From Alphaproteobacteria bacterium casp-alpha6 (GTDB lineage Bacteria; Pseudomonadota; Alphaproteobacteria; Rhodobacterales; Rhodobacteraceae): 40,490 nt of DNA. How positions within the stretch are numbered: the stretch's first letter is position 1; the number at the start of each line of letters is the position of its first letter. The stretch spans positions 1-40,490 of the forward strand of contig LFER01000003.1 in NCBI GenBank assembly GCA_001510135.1, read 5' to 3'. The notes below the pieces were generated by a model. That model saw only the letters and a program-made list of their open reading frames with translations, did not search any database and had not been told where the DNA came from. Position numbers and translations under genes: made by a program. Shown here one piece after another: positions 26,099 to 35,660 of the stretch.

Positions 26099-27400
26099 AT
26101 GAGTGATACATCTTTTGTCCGTCAGGAAATGCTAAGCGAGCAGCCTGCTCCGGCGTCGTCCGTAGGTTTTCTCGGGTGGATCAAAAACAATCTGTTTTCA
26201 ACTTGGTTCAATTCAATCCTGACTGTTATTGCGCTGGGCTTTGTCTGGTATATCCTCGCGGGGGTTCTGCCTTGGACTTTTCTTTCCGTTTGGAATGCCG
26301 GATCGCTCAGCGAATGCCGAGAGATTGCGAGACAAGTCTGGGGTGAAAGCCATGGTCATGCTTGCTGGGCGGTGATTAATGATCGCTGGATACAGCTGTT
26401 ATTTGGGTTTTATCCCTCACATCTGTACTGGCGGCCCATCTTGGCATTTGTGCTTTTGGGCTTTGCGCTGGCACCCGTCCTTTTCCCGCAGTCTTCCAGA
26501 AAACTGTTGATCCTGTCGGGCCTTTATCCTTTTATTTTGCCTTGGTTGATGTGGGGTGGCAGTATCTGGAGCCCCATCATGGCATTGATCGGTTTTGTCA
26601 TGGGCTATCTGGCTATCAAAAATCTTTCCGAAAGAATTGGCCAACTGGGCGCTATATTTTCGAGCATTTTTGCCGCGTTCCTTTGGTGGTTGCTTATCGG
26701 ACCAGTTTTTGTAGACCTTCTATCCGCCAATATTCCAATTGCGTTGGAAAGCGTTGCGAGCCGTGATTTTGGTGGTTTTGTTCTCGCTCTTTTGATCGGT
26801 ATTGTGGCGATTGTCTGTTCGTTGCCAATCGGGATCATCTTGGCACTTGGCCGTCAGTCTGATCTGATAATCGTCAAAGCGTTTTCTGTCGCGTTTATTG
26901 AATTCATACGGGGTGTTCCGTTGATCACATTGCTTTTTGTGGCATCGTTACTTCTGAACCTGTTCTTACCACCGGGAACCGAATTTGATATCATCCTGCG
27001 TGTGATGATCATGGTGACGCTATTTTCATCAGCCTATATGGCAGAGGTTATCCGGGGCGGGCTCGCGGCCCTTCCGAAGGGCCAATATGAAGGTGCTGAC
27101 AGTCTTGGTTTGGATTACTGGCAGGCGCAGCGGCTGATCATAATGCCTCAGGCGTTAAAGGTCTCTATTCCCGGCATTGTGAGTACCTTTATTGGGTTAT
27201 TTAAGGATACAACGCTCGTTTCCATCATTGGTTTGATGGATCCGCTTGGGCTGTCCCAAGGTATCCGCGCAAATGCGGAATGGAACGGCATTTATTGGGA
27301 ACTTTTTGCGTTTATCGCGCTTTTGTTCTTTGTCGTGTGTTTTTCCATGTCCCGTTATTCAATGTATCTGGAGCGTAAGCTTCAGACAGACCACCGTTAA
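26099..27400 (+). CDS. bztC: Amino-acid ABC transporter permease (BztC/AapM)
   Basis: The second permease subunit, 433 residues. It has an extended N-terminal part with several hydrophobic segments before the transport core, typical of BztC. The EAA-loop region reads LAALPKGQYEGADSLGLDYWQAQRLIIMPQALKVSIPGIVS, followed by FKDTTLVSIIGLMDPLG. It begins one base after the bztB stop. Two cysteines in the periplasmic-facing segment (CREIARQ and HACWAV) could form a disulfide. bztD follows after 15 nt. Confidence 0.93.
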   Translation: MSDTSFVRQEMLSEQPAPASSVGFLGWIKNNLFSTWFNSILTVIALGFVWYILAGVLPWTFLSVWNAGSLSECREIARQVWGESHGHACWAVINDRWIQLLFGFYPSHLYWRPILAFVLLGFALAPVLFPQSSRKLLILSGLYPFILPWLMWGGSIWSPIMALIGFVMGYLAIKNLSERIGQLGAIFSSIFAAFLWWLLIGPVFVDLLSANIPIALESVASRDFGGFVLALLIGIVAIVCSLPIGIILALGRQSDLIIVKAFSVAFIEFIRGVPLITLLFVASLLLNLFLPPGTEFDIILRVMIMVTLFSSAYMAEVIRGGLAALPKGQYEGADSLGLDYWQAQRLIIMPQALKVSIPGIVSTFIGLFKDTTLVSIIGLMDPLGLSQGIRANAEWNGIYWELFAFIALLFFVVCFSMSRYSMYLERKLQTDHR

Positions 27401-27415
27401 GGAGATCTCAGAATT

Positions 27416-28207
27416 ATGTCCGATATAGCGACTGAACCCGCCGCGACGCGTAGCAAAATGCAGGTGTCTGGCGAAACTGCGATTCAAATTACAAAAATGA
27501 ACAAATGGTACGGAGCATTTCATGTTCTAAGGGATGTGGACCTGACCGTATTTAATGGAGAGAGAATTGTGATCTGCGGTCCGTCCGGGTCGGGAAAATC
27601 AACATTGATCCGCTGTATTAACGCTCTTGAGGAGCATCAGAGGGGCGAGATCGTAGTTGATGGAACAGTGCTGTCTTCCGATCTTAAAAACATCGATAAG
27701 ATCCGCTCTGAAGTTGGTATGGTGTTTCAGCACTTTAACCTGTTTCCACACCTAACAATCCTTGAAAATTGCACTTTGGCCCCGATTTGGGTGCGCAAAA
27801 CGCCAAAGAAAGAGGCCGAAGAAACGGCGATGCATTTTCTGGAGAAAGTAAAGATCCCAGAACAGGCAAACAAATATCCTGGACAGCTTTCAGGAGGCCA
27901 ACAGCAGCGTGTCGCAATCGCGCGGTCGTTGTGCATGAAGCCACGCATCATGCTCTTTGACGAGCCCACGTCGGCGCTGGACCCTGAGATGATCAAAGAA
28001 GTTTTGGATACGATGATCGAACTCGCCGAAGATGGTATGACGATGCTCGTTGTTACCCATGAAATGGGCTTTGCCCGTCAGGTTGCAAACCGTGTGATCT
28101 TTATGGATCAGGGACAGATTGTGGAACAGAACGAACCTGAAGCCTTTTTTAACAATCCGCAGTCGGATCGAACAAAGCTGTTTTTGAGTCAGATTCTGGG
28201 ACACTGA
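27416..28207 (+). CDS. bztD: Amino-acid ABC transporter ATP-binding protein (BztD/AapP)
   Basis: The ATPase that powers the importer. The 263-residue protein has Walker [10 protein letters not shown] at 55-63, Q-loop Gln105 in [11 protein letters not shown], signature LSGGQ at 158-162, Walker B MLFDEP at 179-184 and the switch histidine in [10 protein letters not shown]. About 20 N-terminal residues precede the first strand, as in BztD. GGAG lies about 10 nt before the ATG. It is the last gene of the operon, with a terminator 23 nt after its stop. Confidence 0.96.
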   Translation: MSDIATEPAATRSKMQVSGETAIQITKMNKWYGAFHVLRDVDLTVFNGERIVICGPSGSGKSTLIRCINALEEHQRGEIVVDGTVLSSDLKNIDKIRSEVGMVFQHFNLFPHLTILENCTLAPIWVRKTPKKEAEETAMHFLEKVKIPEQANKYPGQLSGGQQQRVAIARSLCMKPRIMLFDEPTSALDPEMIKEVLDTMIELAEDGMTMLVVTHEMGFARQVANRVIFMDQGQIVEQNEPEAFFNNPQSDRTKLFLSQILGH

Positions 28208-28230
28208 TTACAGTTGCCCTCTCAAATTGA

Positions 28231-28266
28231 AACCCGCTCAAAACCTGTGTTTTGGGCGGGTTTTTT
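28231..28266 (+). terminator. Rho-independent terminator after bztD
   Basis: A 14-bp stem with one G-T wobble (28231-28244 with 28249-28262) and a CTGT loop is followed by six T residues. It separates bztD from the convergent sixA gene. Confidence 0.92.
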
Positions 28267-28283
28267 GAAATGAGGTGTTAACT

Positions 28284-28778
28284 TTATTGGATCAACTCGC
28301 GGGGAATGGCAAAGTCCAGGTTGATACCACTGTTCATTTGTAGATCTTTCCAACGACCGACATCAAATCCGCAAACCCATGTGGCACAAGTTGGAAAATC
28401 ATAAAATCTTTCGTGTGTTGGGGGCTGTTTTGCCAATAATTGCGCAAATTCCGCGATGCCGGGGTTATGAGACACCATAAGCACGGTTTGCTCCGTCGCC
28501 GATCTGAGTGCAGCAAATAAACCTTGCGCACTCGGGTGGTATAGGGAGGATAGAAACTTTACCTTTTGCGGGGCGATACCTAACCCGCGAAAGGTCTCCG
28601 TTGTGCGGCGTGCAGTTGATACAAGCGCCTCTTGCGGAAGATGTCCCTTTGCTTGTAACCATTTCCCCATGACTTCGGCAGAGATGCGTCCGCGTGAATT
28701 CAAAGGCCGATCGTGATCTTCAACAGGGTCATCCCATCCGGATTTTGCGTGACGCATCAGGATCAGTTTAAGGCTCAT
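28284..28778 (-). CDS. sixA: SixA-type phosphohistidine phosphatase
   Basis: A histidine-phosphatase superfamily protein related to SixA, which removes phosphate from phosphohistidine on HPt domains or on PtsN-type phosphotransfer proteins. The 164-residue protein shows the catalytic RHAKS (Arg9, His10) at the N-terminus and second histidine His104 in SHNPG, plus DHDRPLNSRG typical of SixA. No membrane segments are seen. Its start overlaps the stop of the upstream Fe-S protein gene by 4 nt. The physiological target cannot be deduced. Confidence 0.88.
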   Translation of the reverse strand: MSLKLILMRHAKSGWDDPVEDHDRPLNSRGRISAEVMGKWLQAKGHLPQEALVSTARRTTETFRGLGIAPQKVKFLSSLYHPSAQGLFAALRSATEQTVLMVSHNPGIAEFAQLLAKQPPTHERFYDFPTCATWVCGFDVGRWKDLQMNSGINLDFAIPRELIQ

Positions 28779-29425
28779 ATAAGAAACGCTTTCATGTGAA
28801 ATTGCGATTGATCTGGTAGACGTCCGAATGTCTGGCTAATCGGGCAGGCGCGCCGGGCGGCACAGCCCAAGTTTTTACAATCTTGTGCGTCAGCTCCCGC
28901 AATATGTGTTTTACACCTCAAACTGTCATAGTTGCCGTCACGAAAGGCGTCAACAGGGCAGGCCGATCGGCAGGGCGCATCGCACTCTTGGCAGGGCGAT
29001 TTCCCGACAGAAGAAGGAATTTCAATGCGTTCATTAAATCCCAGTGCCCCTCTGAAAGACACGAAAAGACCACTTTGATCATGCACCAAAAGCTTGATCG
29101 GGGACATATAGGTGCGATTTGTTTTCAATGCCCAGGAATAAAAAGGCAAATAGGGCGGACCGCCAAATGGTAAAAGGGCGGTTGCTTCTAACGTCTCCGC
29201 AAGACTGCCCAATATACGCGTTGACCAGCGGTCAAGGGGATCTGGGCGACCGTCCAGAAATTCGTCACTGCGCTGGAAATAGGGCCAAAATGCCGGCTCC
29301 TTGGGCCCAAGAAGGATTAAGGTTTGGCAGCCCTCGGGCGCCTGATCCTGTGCCATGGGGTGAAATCCCCCCAAGGATGTAAGGCATAGCTTTTCTGCTT
29401 CTGCAGTGACGTCGTCGTAGGTCAT
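28775..29425 (-). CDS. QueG-like Fe-S cluster protein
   Basis: A 216-residue cytoplasmic protein with eight C-terminal cysteines in two groups: Cys145-xx-Cys148-xxx-Cys152-xxx-Cys156-Pro, and Cys171, Cys183, Cys188, Cys194-Pro. This suggests two [4Fe-4S] clusters in a QueG (epoxyqueuosine reductase)-like C-terminal ferredoxin domain. It is shorter than true QueG and lacks the full N-terminal cobalamin domain, so queuosine function is not claimed. The ATG at 29425 is chosen because it makes an ATGA overlap with the upstream gene; a reading from 29485 would add 20 residues inside that gene. Substrate unknown. Confidence 0.72.
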   Translation of the reverse strand: MTYDDVTAEAEKLCLTSLGGFHPMAQDQAPEGCQTLILLGPKEPAFWPYFQRSDEFLDGRPDPLDRWSTRILGSLAETLEATALLPFGGPPYLPFYSWALKTNRTYMSPIKLLVHDQSGLFVSFRGALGFNERIEIPSSVGKSPCQECDAPCRSACPVDAFRDGNYDSLRCKTHIAGADAQDCKNLGCAARRACPISQTFGRLPDQSQFHMKAFLI

Positions 29426-30207
29426 TTGCGCATAAACGGAAGCCAAAGGCTCCACCCTATTTGCGTGGGGCGATCGTCCTGCCATTTTAAGCCGACATGC
29501 AGGCGCCCCTGCGCTTCGCTGCGGTAGGTCATAAACAAACGATCCCAGATCGACAGGGCAAAGCCATAATTGCTGTCGTGCTCTGCGCGTTGGACAGAAT
29601 GATGAATGCGATGCATGTCAGGTGTCACAATAACCCAGCGCAACGCTTTATCCAGCCAGACCGGCAAGGCAATATTGGCATGATTGAAAAGCGCTGTTCC
29701 ATTCAGCAGAATTTCAAATATCACGACGGCCCAAGCCATGGGCCCAAGCGCATAGACGATGCCAATTTTTAAAACCATTGAAAGGGCAATTTCGACAGGA
29801 TGAAACCGGATTGCGGTTGAAACGTCAAAATCAACATCAGCGTGATGAACCTGATGCAATCGCCAGAGCAAGGGAATTTTATGCGTCGCCCAGTGTTGCG
29901 CCCAAATCACAAAATCCAAAATCAAAGGAGTGAGAATGAATTCTACCCAAAGTGGCCAATTGAGAAGGTTGAAAAGCCCCCAACCCAGATGACCCGCATC
30001 CAAAGCCGCCCCGACCGCCAAAAGAGGTAAGGCCAACGAAAGCAACCGAAGCGCCATAGTATTCACGAATGTTATGGCAAAATGCGTTATCCAACGTGCT
30101 TTGATCGGGTGACCCAAAGTCGTTTTCGGTGCTATCCTTTCAAGTATTGCAAAGAACAAAAACAGGCCAAAAAACACCGTCAGCCTTATGATAACTTCAT
30201 GTTCCAT
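29422..30207 (-). CDS. Sterol desaturase / fatty-acid hydroxylase family membrane protein
   Basis: An integral membrane di-iron enzyme of the PF04116 family. The 261-residue protein has several hydrophobic helices and the histidine clusters of the family: His105-xxx-His109 (HWATH), His118-xx-His121-His122 (HQVHH), His136, His176, and His199-xx-His202-His203 (HRIHH). Members hydroxylate or desaturate lipids such as fatty acids, carotenoids or sterols; the substrate here is unknown. It lies 41 nt after argB on the same strand and overlaps the Fe-S protein gene by 4 nt, so an electron-transfer partnership is possible but unproven. Confidence 0.9.
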   Translation of the reverse strand: MEHEVIIRLTVFFGLFLFFAILERIAPKTTLGHPIKARWITHFAITFVNTMALRLLSLALPLLAVGAALDAGHLGWGLFNLLNWPLWVEFILTPLILDFVIWAQHWATHKIPLLWRLHQVHHADVDFDVSTAIRFHPVEIALSMVLKIGIVYALGPMAWAVVIFEILLNGTALFNHANIALPVWLDKALRWVIVTPDMHRIHHSVQRAEHDSNYGFALSIWDRLFMTYRSEAQGRLHVGLKWQDDRPTQIGWSLWLPFMRK

Positions 30208-30248
30208 GGCATCAAACTTAAGCGCAATGTGATAAAGAGCAAGCTCTA

Positions 30249-31130
30249 TTATGCCGCACCGCTCTCTGGCGTCGCTCGAATTATTGTGCCGGCACCTTGC
30301 TTTGTGAACAACTCTAGCAAACAGGCATTGGGTTCGCGCCCGTCAAGGATGACCGCCGCTCGCACCCCGCCTTTTATAGCGCTCAAAGCTGTCTCCGTTT
30401 TGGGGATCATGCCTCCAGCTATTGTTCCCTCTGCAATCAATGTTTCAATTTTTTCAGGATTAAGTTCAGAAATGATTTTTCCGTCAGCGCCCCTGACGCC
30501 ATCGACGTCGGTCAAAAGTAACAGCCTGTCTGCATTCAACCCTGCGGCAATGGCTCCTGCGACTGTATCCCCGTTTATATTGTAGGTTTCCCCGTTTTCC
30601 CCCGCACCAAGGGGCGAAATCACGGGTATCATACCATCCTTAAAAAGGGTTCTGAGCACACGGGGGTTCACTTTGGTCGGGGTTCCCACAAGCCCGAGTC
30701 CGCCTTCCGCCTGCTGACACAGGATAAGGTTTGCATCCTTGCCAGACAACCCCACCGCAAATCCACCTGCGCGGTTGATGGCTTGAACGATCCGTTTATT
30801 CACACTGCCGGAAAGGACCATTTCGACCACTTCCATCGTGGCCTCATCTGTGATCCGTTTTCCATTAATGAATTCTGATTTGATGCCGAGCTTGTCAAGC
30901 ATCTGGTTTATCATTGGGCCGCCCCCATTGATGATCACTGGATTGATCCCGACCTGACGCATCAACACTACATCGCGTGCAAACATATCCATAGCTTCGT
31001 CGCTGCCCATGGCGTGACCGCCCAGTTTGATAACAACGATCGCATTGTCATAGCGCTGCATATAGGGGAGCGCTTGAGAGAGGGTCTTAGCAGTTTCAGC
31101 AGAGCTTTGTAGGTCCGTGGTCTCAGTCAT
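30249..31130 (-). CDS. argB: Acetylglutamate kinase
   Basis: ArgB phosphorylates N-acetylglutamate, the second step of arginine synthesis. The 293-residue amino-acid-kinase-fold protein has the ATP-binding KLGG at 35-38, the glycine-rich NGGGP at 68-72 (Asn stands where His is frequent in relatives), [16 protein letters not shown], and [14 protein letters not shown] toward the C-terminus. The N-terminal helix ([15 protein letters not shown]) is typical of arginine-sensitive hexameric enzymes, so feedback inhibition is likely. AAAGGATG provides the ribosome binding site. It lies 66 nt after engB on the minus strand. Confidence 0.96.
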   Translation of the reverse strand: MTETTDLQSSAETAKTLSQALPYMQRYDNAIVVIKLGGHAMGSDEAMDMFARDVVLMRQVGINPVIINGGGPMINQMLDKLGIKSEFINGKRITDEATMEVVEMVLSGSVNKRIVQAINRAGGFAVGLSGKDANLILCQQAEGGLGLVGTPTKVNPRVLRTLFKDGMIPVISPLGAGENGETYNINGDTVAGAIAAGLNADRLLLLTDVDGVRGADGKIISELNPEKIETLIAEGTIAGGMIPKTETALSAIKGGVRAAVILDGREPNACLLELFTKQGAGTIIRATPESGAA

Positions 31131-31196
31131 ATCAACATCCTTTACTTAAAGGGCATTTGTCACACAATAAAGGATCAAGGCAAGCGAAAGTCGCTC

Positions 31197-31847
31197 TTAG
31201 AGAAGTGTCGCGATCACGCTGCGCAATGTGGGGATGCCCCATCCCTTTTCAGATGACGTCATCAATATTTCCGGAAATGCGGCAGGGTGGGTTTGTAAAG
31301 TTTTGCTGACTTGCTCAATTGTTTTGGCTCTTTCAGCTTCTTTGATTTTGTCAGCTTTGGTCAGCACAACCTGAAACGTGACGGCAGAGGTATCAAGCAG
31401 GGACAGAATTTGTTGATCGACCGATTTTATGCCATGTCTGCTGTCTATCAGCACAAAGGCGCGGCGCAACGATTGGCGACCCGAGAGATATTGTTTGAGA
31501 AGTTTTTGCCATTTTTCCACCACTGCCAAAGGCGCATTGGCATATCCATATCCGGGTAAATCGACGAGGTAATGGGTCTCTGCCAAGGTGAAAAAATTGA
31601 TTTCTTGCGTCCGTCCGGGTGTATTTGATGTGCGCGCTAGCGCTTTGCGCCCCGTTAATGCGTTGATCAATGTCGACTTGCCGACATTGGAGCGCCCTGC
31701 AAAACAGACCTCAAGACGGTCATCCAACGGTAGTCCGGACATCGCTACGACACCTTTTAGGAATTCGGTCTGTCCTGCAAACAAACGCCGCCCTGTTTCG
31801 ATCGTGTCGATGTCAGGATCGGGCGTCAAGGAAAAGGAAACTGCCAT
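31197..31847 (-). CDS. engB: Ribosome biogenesis GTP-binding protein EngB/YsxC
   Basis: EngB (YihA/YsxC) is an essential GTPase for late 50S assembly. The 216-residue protein carries G1 GRSNVGKST at 51-59, G2 threonine in NTPGRT (75-80), G3 DLPGY at 96-100 and G4 TKAD at 163-166. GSNVGK-type P-loop and NFFTL are characteristic. Its start shares one base with the stop of the MOSC gene (TGATG), so the two are translationally coupled. The order MOSC–engB–argB is typical of Rhodobacterales. Confidence 0.97.
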   Translation of the reverse strand: MAVSFSLTPDPDIDTIETGRRLFAGQTEFLKGVVAMSGLPLDDRLEVCFAGRSNVGKSTLINALTGRKALARTSNTPGRTQEINFFTLAETHYLVDLPGYGYANAPLAVVEKWQKLLKQYLSGRQSLRRAFVLIDSRHGIKSVDQQILSLLDTSAVTFQVVLTKADKIKEAERAKTIEQVSKTLQTHPAAFPEILMTSSEKGWGIPTLRSVIATLL

Positions 31848-32593
31848 CAGGCCAACCGTATGGGATCGCCGATACGCAGCAGGCCGCTTGTTTTCGGGTA
31901 GGCTGCGACAGTGAAATCACGATGCCCCCATGTATCAAGGGTTCCAAGAGTATCTGCATCGCGAAGACCGGTTTTTGGATTGGCGGTGGTCGCAAGACAG
32001 CGCACCACACGTTCGCGCACCTCAAAGGTGACATCGCCGATCATGATGTCTTTACCGATCCATTCAAATTCTTCCCATGGTCCCAGTCCATCAAGCCAGA
32101 AGTTGCACCGCCAACGCAGATGGGAAATGTCTTGGCCAAGCTTTTGGGCGACGGCCCGGTGCGAAGACAAATTACCGATGGTGACAGAGGGATAATCAGT
32201 ATCCGTCATCCCGCGCGATGCTGCCCGCACAAGCCGAGCAGATTGCGCACGATTATCTGGGATCAGCGGAGCCTCCCACGCAAGAAAACGTTTCTGGTCC
32301 TCTGGATCGTCGGGGTTGATGGTTAAATCTGGAAGTTTTGGATGGGTCAGCGTCATAGTGTTTTGCGCTTCGTTCCAAGTCAAATTTATTGCCATCAGCC
32401 CGGGTGCTTTGGATCCCCTTGAGAAATTCTGACAGGGTACCCATGTGCTTCCGTCTGCATCTGATTGATCATGAGCCACAGCATAGGCACGATCGCCGGG
32501 AAGTGTATGCCCTTCTTTGACCTCGATACTCTCTAATGTTTCTCTGCCATGCGATTTGATCGGATGGCGCCATATTTCGACAAGTTTTCCCAT
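31847..32593 (-). CDS. MOSC-domain protein (YiiM/YcbX-like, molybdenum cofactor-related)
   Basis: A 248-residue protein with the N-terminal MOSC beta-barrel (HPIKSHG at 10-16, LPGDRAYAV at 31-39) and a C-terminal MOSC domain ending with VVRCLATTANPKTGLRD, which holds the invariant Cys199 that marks the family. MOSC proteins such as YcbX and mARC transfer sulfur or reduce N-hydroxylated bases with a molybdenum cofactor; the substrate here is unknown. GAGG lies 6 nt before the ATG. It overlaps engB by one base and starts 12 nt after yidC. Confidence 0.9.
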   Translation of the reverse strand: MGKLVEIWRHPIKSHGRETLESIEVKEGHTLPGDRAYAVAHDQSDADGSTWVPCQNFSRGSKAPGLMAINLTWNEAQNTMTLTHPKLPDLTINPDDPEDQKRFLAWEAPLIPDNRAQSARLVRAASRGMTDTDYPSVTIGNLSSHRAVAQKLGQDISHLRWRCNFWLDGLGPWEEFEWIGKDIMIGDVTFEVRERVVRCLATTANPKTGLRDADTLGTLDTWGHRDFTVAAYPKTSGLLRIGDPIRLA

Positions 32594-32605
32594 TGGACAC
32601 CTCTA

Positions 32606-34402
32606 TCATCCTTTGGATTTTTTCTGGAAACCTTTTAAAATATTACCAAAAACATCCGGTTTATACCCTTGCGAACGCATAATGATATATTGCTGGGTAA
32701 AGGTGATCATATTGTTTGCAATCCAATAGACCAGCAGGCCACTGGCAAAAGAGCCGAGCATGAACATAAAGACCCAAGGCATCCATGCAAAAATCATCGC
32801 TTGAGTGGGATCTGTAGGCGCTGGGTTCAGCTTTTGCTGAAGCCACATGGAAATGCCTAAAATCAGCGGCAGAATGCCAAGGAAGATCAAAGCCATAATG
32901 GAACCGGGTTCTGGCGTGCCAAAGGGCAACAATCCAAAAAGGTTCATGATCGAGGAGGGATCAGGCGCGCTGAGGTCTTTGATCCAGCCGATCCATGGGG
33001 CATGACGCAATTCAAGCGTCACAAAGATCACTTTATAAAGAGAAAAGAAAATTGGGATCTGCAACAGGATGGGCAGACAGCCAGAGGCCGGATTTACCTT
33101 TTCCTTTTTATATAGCTCCATCATCCCTTGTTGAAGCTTTTGACGATCATCACCCGCCTGCTCTTTGAGCTTTTCCATCTGCGGTTGAAGTTCTTTCATC
33201 TTGGCCATGGAAACATATGATTTATAGGCCAGTGGAAAGAGCAGCGCCTTTATCAAAAGAGTAAGCCCGATGATCGACCATCCCATATTCCCGATGACCT
33301 GATTAAGCCAGTGAAGCACTACGAAAATTGGCTTCGTCAGGAAAAAGAACCATCCCCAATCAATGCTGTCGATAAATCCTTCGACTCCCGCGTTTTCGTA
33401 GTTTCGAATGGTTTCCCATTCTTTGGCCCCTGCGAAAAACTGCGTTTCCACACTGGTGGATTGACCGCTCGAAAGACTGACGACAGGAAGAACGGTTTCG
33501 GCCTGATATATGTCGGCCTGTTCATAATACTTTGCGGTGGATCTAAAGGCGCTTCCGGGTGTTGGGATAAGCGTCGTCATCCAGAAATGATCAGTGAACC
33601 CGACCCATCCGTTGGTGGTTACTTCGATACGCTTTGCGGCGGTTCCTTCACGCTCGTTGCTGTCATATCCGCGCATGTTCTTATACGAATCTTCAGCCAG
33701 CTCACCATCTGACATCCGTACAAGACCTTCGTGCAGGATGAAAAAGTTTTTAACATCTTTAGGTTCACCTGCGCGCCGGATCAGCCCGTAAGGACGCAGC
33801 TCCACGTCAGTGGCCGACGTGTTTTCGACGTTCTGTTTTACAGTAAAAAGGTAATCCTCATCGATTGAGATCACCCGCGAAAATTTTAATCCGGCACCAT
33901 TGTCCCAGACCAATTCCACTGGGGAACTAACGGTTAACCGGTTGTTCCCATTCACTTCCCACAGTGTATCTGGAGTGGGAACAAGATTAGACGTCACACC
34001 GCTAAGCGCAGCCCAGCCGTAGGTTGCATAATATGCGCCCTCTTCGCCAACGGGCTTCAAGAGGGTAACGTTTTCCGCCCCATCACTGAGATCAACTTTG
34101 TAGCCCAGCAGTGAAAGGTCATCAATTCGTCCCCCTTTCAGCGAAATGGTCCCCATTAATTTCTGGGTCTCTATAGAAATTCTTGGGGCGTCTTCCGCTG
34201 TGGAAACCGTTTGGCCTGTGGCGGAAGAGGCTGATTTTTCCACCCCGGGAAGGGCGCTGGTTTGTTGGTTTGTTGAGGCGTCAGTCGCTTCAACGGCCGA
34301 TGTTTGAACAGGTTCAGGAGGCGGGAAAAAAAAGAACCACGCAACAATCACTAGGAAACTAAGCACAGAGGCTAAAATGAGGTTTCTATTTTGATCGTCC
34401 AT
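32606..34402 (-). CDS. yidC: Membrane protein insertase YidC
   Basis: YidC inserts and folds inner-membrane proteins alone or with SecYEG. The 598-residue Gram-negative form has an N-terminal membrane segment at about 7-24, a Ser/Thr/Ala-rich linker, a large periplasmic beta-domain, and the conserved insertase core from about 350 (GWFFFLTKPIFVVLHWL, then LLIKALLFPLAYKSYVSM and NPASGCLPILLQIPIFFSLYKVI). The C-terminus is basic. It is encoded downstream of rpmH, rnpA, yidD and ttcA, and probably has its own promoter at 34437-34465. Confidence 0.98.
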   Translation of the reverse strand: MDDQNRNLILASVLSFLVIVAWFFFFPPPEPVQTSAVEATDASTNQQTSALPGVEKSASSATGQTVSTAEDAPRISIETQKLMGTISLKGGRIDDLSLLGYKVDLSDGAENVTLLKPVGEEGAYYATYGWAALSGVTSNLVPTPDTLWEVNGNNRLTVSSPVELVWDNGAGLKFSRVISIDEDYLFTVKQNVENTSATDVELRPYGLIRRAGEPKDVKNFFILHEGLVRMSDGELAEDSYKNMRGYDSNEREGTAAKRIEVTTNGWVGFTDHFWMTTLIPTPGSAFRSTAKYYEQADIYQAETVLPVVSLSSGQSTSVETQFFAGAKEWETIRNYENAGVEGFIDSIDWGWFFFLTKPIFVVLHWLNQVIGNMGWSIIGLTLLIKALLFPLAYKSYVSMAKMKELQPQMEKLKEQAGDDRQKLQQGMMELYKKEKVNPASGCLPILLQIPIFFSLYKVIFVTLELRHAPWIGWIKDLSAPDPSSIMNLFGLLPFGTPEPGSIMALIFLGILPLILGISMWLQQKLNPAPTDPTQAMIFAWMPWVFMFMLGSFASGLLVYWIANNMITFTQQYIIMRSQGYKPDVFGNILKGFQKKSKG

Positions 34403-34436
34403 GCGCGTTCACCAGATGTCTTTTTTGTTCAAAGGC

Positions 34437-34465
34437 GATAAAGGACGTCACAGCCAAAAGGTCAA
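34437..34465 (-). promoter_or_regulatory. Candidate yidC promoter
   Basis: On the minus strand TTGACC (34465-34460) and TTTATC (34442-34437) are 17 nt apart, in the 161-nt gap between ttcA and yidC and about 35 nt before the start codon. The -35 and spacing are good and the -10 is weak. Confidence 0.5.
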
Positions 34466-34563
34466 GGGCAGATTGGTTTTTTATAGAAATTTAAGCAAAA
34501 ATACCGCGCAACGGCGAAGGAAATATTCGCAGCCTTAATGTGATATTTTGACTTTTAAAGTGC

Positions 34564-35394
34564 TTATTTAAGGGATCTGCTTAAGCCTGCAAAATCAAAA
34601 AGCTTTGGGTCCAAAAGATGAGAGGGCCGCGCATTCATAAGAGCACGAAACATCACCTGACGGCGACCGGGGCTATTGGCTTCCCACCCATCAAGGATCT
34701 GTTTGACTTGCTGACGTTGCAGCCCATCCTGAGACCCACAAAGATCGCAGGGAATGATTGGATAACGCATGTCGCGTGCAAATTTTTCACAATCGGCCTC
34801 GGCCACATGGGCAAGAGGGCGATAAACAAAGACATCCCCTTCCTCGTTCAATAACTTTGGCGGCATGGTGGCAAGCCGTCCACCGTTAAAAAGGTTCATG
34901 AAAAAGGTTTCCAAAATATCGTCGCGGTGATGGCCAAGGACAACGGCACTACACCCTTCTTCGTGGGCAATTCGGTAAAGATGACCGCGCCTAAGGCGCG
35001 AGCAGAGCGCACAAAACGTGCGTCCTTGCGGTATTTTATCGGTCACAATTGAATAGGTATCTTGATATTCGATGCGATGTGGCACCTGCATCTCTTTGAG
35101 AAACGCGGGCAAAACAGTCGCCGGAAAGCCCGGCTGTCCCTGATCAAGGTTGCAAGCCAAAAGGTCAACTGGCAGCATGCCGCGCCATTTCAGTTCATAA
35201 AGGACAGCCAACAGAGTATAACTGTCTTTACCTCCTGACAAACACACGAGCCAGCGTGCATCCCGTTCGATCATACCATATTGTTCAATGGCTTCGCGAA
35301 CGTTGCGCACGATACGTTTGCGCAGCTTTTTGAACTCTGTGGTCGACGGAGCTCCGGCAAAGAGGGGATGAATACTGTTGTCACTATCAAGCAT
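34564..35394 (-). CDS. ttcA: tRNA cytidine(32) 2-sulfurtransferase TtcA
   Basis: TtcA thiolates cytidine 32 in several tRNAs using a [4Fe-4S] cluster. The 276-residue protein has the PP-loop SGGKDS at 53-58, the catalytic CALC pair (Cys128, Cys131), GHHRDD and the third CDLCGS site (Cys216, Cys219). The C-terminal NSPGRR motif supports TtcA over related TilS or TtuA. It starts 44 nt after yidD on the minus strand and lies between yidD and yidC. Confidence 0.96.
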   Translation of the reverse strand: MLDSDNSIHPLFAGAPSTTEFKKLRKRIVRNVREAIEQYGMIERDARWLVCLSGGKDSYTLLAVLYELKWRGMLPVDLLACNLDQGQPGFPATVLPAFLKEMQVPHRIEYQDTYSIVTDKIPQGRTFCALCSRLRRGHLYRIAHEEGCSAVVLGHHRDDILETFFMNLFNGGRLATMPPKLLNEEGDVFVYRPLAHVAEADCEKFARDMRYPIIPCDLCGSQDGLQRQQVKQILDGWEANSPGRRQVMFRALMNARPSHLLDPKLFDFAGLSRSLK

Positions 35395-35438
35395 GGGAAG
35401 CGGTTACTCTTTTTCAACGTCTCGGGCAATTGATTTTG

Positions 35439-35660
35439 TCAATCTGGTACATCATCTACCCCCATACCGCCCCACGGATGGCACCGCGCGAGGCGGCGCA
35501 GCGTAAGCCATCCTCCTTTGAGCCCGCCATGTCTTCTGAGCGCTTCCAGCGCATAGGCGCTGCAGGTCGGATCAAAGCGGCAATTTCTCCCGACAAGGGG
35601 CGAAAACAACAGGCGGTACCCTCGCACTGGCAGTGAAAAGAGATACGCCAGCGGTGTCAT
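35439..35660 (-). CDS. yidD: Membrane protein insertion efficiency factor YidD
   Basis: YidD is a small protein associated with the inner membrane that helps YidC-dependent insertion. The 73-residue product has an amphipathic N-terminal helix and the family core GCRF-like segment reading [20 protein letters not shown], followed by [17 protein letters not shown], with the three conserved cysteines. The ATG at 35660 overlaps the rnpA stop (ATGA); a longer in-frame reading from 35690 lies inside rnpA and was rejected. Order rnpA–yidD–yidC is widely conserved, here with ttcA inserted. Confidence 0.95.
   Translation of the reverse strand: MTPLAYLFSLPVRGYRLLFSPLVGRNCRFDPTCSAYALEALRRHGGLKGGWLTLRRLARCHPWGGMGVDDVPD

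Noticed and set aside
29426..29485. Longer start for the Fe-S protein
   Set aside because: It would lie inside the hydroxylase gene; the internal ATG at 29425 forms the common ATGA overlap.
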